A stretch of DNA of 64,000 nt, taken from JALYUM01 sp036688685. Lineage in GTDB: Bacteria > Pseudomonadota > Gammaproteobacteria > Burkholderiales > Burkholderiaceae_D. Under the pieces are notes generated by a model, which made no database searches, was not told the DNA's origin, and saw nothing but the letters and a program-made list of their open reading frames with translations. A program made the position numbers and the translations under genes. Where the stretch lies: NCBI RefSeq assembly GCF_036688685.1, contig NZ_JAQQPS010000017.1, positions 91,198 to 155,197 of the forward strand, given 5' to 3'. Positions 61,626 to 64,000 of this stretch are shown here, in pieces. Each line of letters opens with the position of its first letter. Positions within the stretch are counted from its first letter, which is position 1.

Positions 61626-61725
61626 CAGGCGCATCCTTGCGTATATTAATCATTGTGATGAATGCTAACTGCAAGTTGTGAATAGTCACTAAAAATACGG
61701 CGTCAATTTGATTGATGAGCACGTC

Positions 61726-63072
61726 ATGGACAACAAAACGCGAGACATGCTGGGACGACGGTTGCTGTATGTAGCGGTTGGCGGCGACCGGGCGGCACTG
61801 CCACTGGCCGACCACGCCATGCACTGGGACATTTGCCAGGTCGGTACGCTGGCTGAAGCCGCCCATGCACTGCGCGCCAGCCACTTTCTGGTTGGCCTGC
61901 TCAATGGTGTGATCGGCGCCTTGCGCCCGCGCGAGGTGGACCAGTTCCTGCGCGCCCACAGCCACGTGCACTGGGTCGGCGTGGTGAGCGACGCGGCCCT
62001 GGCGTCCGATGCCTGCCGCGACCTGATCGCCGACCATTTGTACGATTACCACTCGGAACCGGTGGACGGGCGCCGGCTGGCCGACACGCTCGGTCATGTG
62101 CACGGCTGGGCGAGCCTGCGCCGGCCACGCCCGCGTGTGACGGCGCCTTGCACGCGCCAGGTGGGTGTCAGCAGCGCTGTCGCGCGCCTGCGCGAACAGG
62201 TCGAACGCGTCGCGCGGACCAGCGCACCGGTCCTGATCTGGGGCGAAAGCGGCAGCGGCAAGGAACTGGCGGCAAAGGGCGTGCACGAACAGTCGGCGCG
62301 GGCGCGCGCCCCGTTCATCGCCGTCAACTGTGGCGCGATTGCCCCCAACCTGATCCAGTCCGAGCTGTTCGGCTACGAACGCGGGGCATTCACCGGCGCC
62401 ACACGCGACAAGGTAGGCCTGCTCGAAGCGGCCCATGGCGGCACGATTTTTCTCGATGAAATTGCCGACCTGCCGCGTGAGTTGCAGGCGACCTTGCTAC
62501 GCTTTTTGCAGGAAAAAACGATCACGCGGCTGGGGGCCACCCGCGCCATCCCGGTGGATGTGCGCGTGATTGCCGCCTCCCATGTCGATTTGCAAGATGC
62601 CGTTGCGCGCGGCGCCTTCCGCGAAGACCTGTATTACCGCCTGGCCGTATTGCCGATCACCGTGCCGCCGCTGCGCGAGCGCCGTGACGATCTGATGCTG
62701 CTGGCCGAACATTTCTTTGCCCAGTACGCGGACGAGAAGCCGCCGCGCCTGAAGGGTTTCTCCAGCGGCGCCGCCAGCGCCATCCTGTCCCATCACTGGC
62801 CCGGGAACGTGCGCGAATTGATGAACCGCGTGCGGCGCGCGATGGTCATGGCCGAAGGCCGCCTGATCGCTGCGGGGGACCTCGGGTTCAACGACCCGTT
62901 CGATGTCCCACCGCCGCCGGCGCTGGACGACACACGGCAGCACTCCGAGCGCGTCGCCATCCAGGAATGCCTCGACCGGTCGGGCCACAACGTCAGCCGC
63001 GCCGCACGCACATTGGGCGTGTCGCGCACCACCATGTACCGCCTGCTCAGCAAGCATGGCCTGCACCTTTGA
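61726..63072 (+). CDS. VpsR-like sigma-54-type (bEBP, Fis family) transcription activator
   Basis: The 448-residue protein has a degenerate receiver-like N domain (about 8-125) as in VpsR, with Asn in FLVGLLNGV where a receiver would have Asp. The AAA+ domain (about 145-370) has GESGSGKE (about 173), GERGAFTGA-type YERGAFTGAT with an intact GAFTGA loop (about 220) for sigma-54 contact, IFLDEIADLP (Walker B) and FREDLYYRLAVLPITVPPLR. The Fis-type HTH (about 405-448) reads RAARTLGVSRTTMYRLLSKH. VpsR proteins bind c-di-GMP and control biofilm genes; many lack GAFTGA, this one keeps it. The ATG at 61726 is chosen; an in-frame TTG six codons earlier is possible. A sigma-54 promoter and a secreted-protein gene lie directly downstream. 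Confidence 0.9.
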   Translation: MDNKTRDMLGRRLLYVAVGGDRAALPLADHAMHWDICQVGTLAEAAHALRASHFLVGLLNGVIGALRPREVDQFLRAHSHVHWVGVVSDAALASDACRDLIADHLYDYHSEPVDGRRLADTLGHVHGWASLRRPRPRVTAPCTRQVGVSSAVARLREQVERVARTSAPVLIWGESGSGKELAAKGVHEQSARARAPFIAVNCGAIAPNLIQSELFGYERGAFTGATRDKVGLLEAAHGGTIFLDEIADLPRELQATLLRFLQEKTITRLGATRAIPVDVRVIAASHVDLQDAVARGAFREDLYYRLAVLPITVPPLRERRDDLMLLAEHFFAQYADEKPPRLKGFSSGAASAILSHHWPGNVRELMNRVRRAMVMAEGRLIAAGDLGFNDPFDVPPPPALDDTRQHSERVAIQECLDRSGHNVSRAARTLGVSRTTMYRLLSKHGLHL

Positions 63073-63248
63073 TGCATGGTTGGTGGCGCATTCACTGTAC
63101 ATATTTGTTCGTCAATACGACAACTCTGTCACACAAGTGGCACACTTTTGATCTCTAAGCAGTGCGTCAAGATGATTATGTGCAAGGCAAGATTCTTTCA
63201 CAAATAATTTTCCTTTTACGTCAATGCGTTAGCGGCGTTTCACCCCGG

Positions 63249-63264
63249 TGGCATCGTTTTTGCG
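63249..63264 (+). promoter_or_regulatory. Sigma-54 (-24/-12) promoter before the glycine-rich protein gene
   Basis: TGGCAT-CGTTT-TTGCG fits TGGCAC-N5-TTGCA at nine of eleven positions, with GG and GC exactly ten bases apart. It lies 69 bases before the ATG at 63333 and 177 bases after the stop of a bEBP with a GAFTGA loop, its likely activator. Confidence 0.85.
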
Positions 63265-63332
63265 ATAGCAAACAGAGCTTGGTTCAACCTTGCCAAATTT
63301 GTTCTCAACCACATAATCCAGAGGGGAAACGC

Positions 63333-64000
63333 ATGAACAAGACTTTGCTCGCCGCCGCCATCACGCTCGCTTTCAGCCTTGGCGCCCACGCCCAGACCAC
63401 GACGCCCGCCGATACCACCACCACCACCAACACCAACAACGACAATTCCGTTCGCACCACCGACACCACGCTGACCGCGAACCTCGCCGACAACTCGGCG
63501 CGGGACAACTCCAACCAGAACAACGACAACAGCAGCGCCAAGAACAATTCGACCGGCAGTGCGGCCGCGTCTGCAATCGGGGCCGCCGCTGCGAATAACG
63601 GCGGCACCGCCACGTCCAATGCATCGAATGCGTTCAACACCTCGTCGGCCACCGCTGCCAGCACGCTCAACGGCACGGTCTCGGGCAACACCATTAACAA
63701 CATCGGCAACCTCGCCACCAACCTGGGCAATGCCAGTGGCGGGGGCGGTAGCGGCGGGACCGGTGCCGCAGGCTACGGCGGTTCGGCCAGCGGTACGGGC
63801 GGGCGCGGTGCGGCGGCATCCGGTGCAAACGGGGCAGCCGGGTCGAGCGGCGGCGTCGCCACCAGCGGCAGCGCCACCAACGGCTCGGCAGAAACGGGCC
63901 TGGCCTCGGGTGGGGCCGGCGGCGCAGGCGGTAATGCCTGGGGCGCGACCAGTGGCGCCGGTGCGTCCGGCGGTGCCGGCGGCGCTGGCGGTCGGGGCGG
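63333..64000 (+). CDS. Secreted Gly/Asn/Thr-rich low-complexity protein, 5' part (cut by window end)
   Basis: The frame is open from the ATG at 63333 (GAGGGGAAACGC upstream) to the last base, 222 codons visible. It starts with a signal peptide (MNKTLLAAAITLAFSLGAHA, cleaved after AHA or AQ), followed by Thr/Asn/Asp-rich sequence (about 22-75: TTNTNNDNSVRTTDTTLTAN), an Ala/Asn/Ser segment (about 75-130) and a Gly/Ala/Ser-rich repeat region from about 132 on (GGGGSGGTGAAGYGGSASGT and similar). There is no known fold; such composition is seen in surface or matrix proteins. Preceded by a sigma-54 promoter and the VpsR-like activator gene. Confidence 0.85.
   Translation, partial: MNKTLLAAAITLAFSLGAHAQTTTPADTTTTTNTNNDNSVRTTDTTLTANLADNSARDNSNQNNDNSSAKNNSTGSAAASAIGAAAANNGGTATSNASNAFNTSSATAASTLNGTVSGNTINNIGNLATNLGNASGGGGSGGTGAAGYGGSASGTGGRGAAASGANGAAGSSGGVATSGSATNGSAETGLASGGAGGAGGNAWGATSGAGASGGAGGAGGRG

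Larger units (their letters stand above)
61108..61725. other. A/T-rich divergent regulatory region between the Tad operon and the VpsR-like gene
   Basis: 618 bases without a gene, much richer in A/T than the rest (61220-61400 is almost all A/T). It holds a sigma-70 type promoter toward the activator (61472-61499) and an inverted repeat (61569-61625). I looked for a -24/-12 promoter facing the pilin gene and found none with the GG-N10-GC core. Such A/T-rich divergent regions are often bound by H-NS-type silencers. Confidence 0.65.

Noticed and set aside
61500..61725. c-di-GMP (GEMM) riboswitch in the activator leader
   Set aside because: There is a stem-forming inverted repeat, but the conserved GEMM core and tetraloop/receptor sequences are not present.

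Overview
The window looks like a chromosomal stretch from a high-GC betaproteobacterium, most likely Oxalobacteraceae (Massilia, Duganella, Telluria or Janthinobacterium-like). The reasons are the nusA-infB-rbfA-truB-typA order, a chemoreceptor ending in DDWEEF, PEP-CTERM/HAF-repeat proteins, a DUF3562 gene, a VpsR-like activator and a Tad pilus locus. This is inference from gene content; no search was run.

Layout. 1-7.5 kb: translation block (nusA 3' end, infB, rbfA, truB, typA) with one REP-like hairpin. 7.6-10.3 kb: a small exported protein and two tandem HAF-repeat proteins, the first broken by an in-frame TGA. 10.4-20.1 kb: ABC exporter, dusA, chemoreceptor, TonB-C-like protein, PRISE-type SDR, a large lipoprotein glycosidase-like enzyme and a YXWGXW protein. 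20.2-25.2 kb: GGDEF/EAL protein and an operon pairing an RsbQ-type hydrolase with a PAS hybrid histidine kinase. 25.5-38.2 kb: a phosphate/polyphosphate neighbourhood (SixA-like phosphatase, CYTH-CHAD protein, ppx, bestrophin, a second GGDEF/EAL protein, ppk1, PafA-like phosphatase), with candidate Pho boxes before ppk1 and the phosphatase and a MITE-like palindrome between them.

38.2-47.8 kb: tRNA-His, murI, class I fumarase, a PEP-CTERM cassette that appears inserted beside the fumarase gene (57-bp direct repeat at both ends, sigma-54 type promoter, own terminator), a UPF0114 membrane protein, acs, a Fur-box-preceded TonB siderophore receptor and an SDR gene remnant. 47.8-61.1 kb: a long, tightly packed minus-strand Tad/Flp pilus operon with two pilins, TadE/TadG-like proteins, CpaB, CpaC secretin, an FHA-TadA ATPase fusion, TadB, TadC, an embedded DUF192 protein and an OmpA-type protein; no TadZ/CpaE or prepilin peptidase is present in the window. 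61.7-64 kb: a VpsR-like sigma-54 activator divergent from the pilus operon, then a well-formed -24/-12 promoter and the start of a Gly/Asn/Thr-rich secreted protein cut by the window end.

Themes. Much of the accessory content concerns the cell surface and its control (Tad pili, PEP-CTERM proteins, c-di-GMP enzymes, sigma-54 activator), and a second theme is phosphate storage. The best candidates for something little described are the sigma-54 activator with its downstream glycine-rich gene, the RsbQ-hydrolase/PAS-kinase pair, and the sigma-54-driven PEP-CTERM insertion that duplicated the fumarase 5' end.
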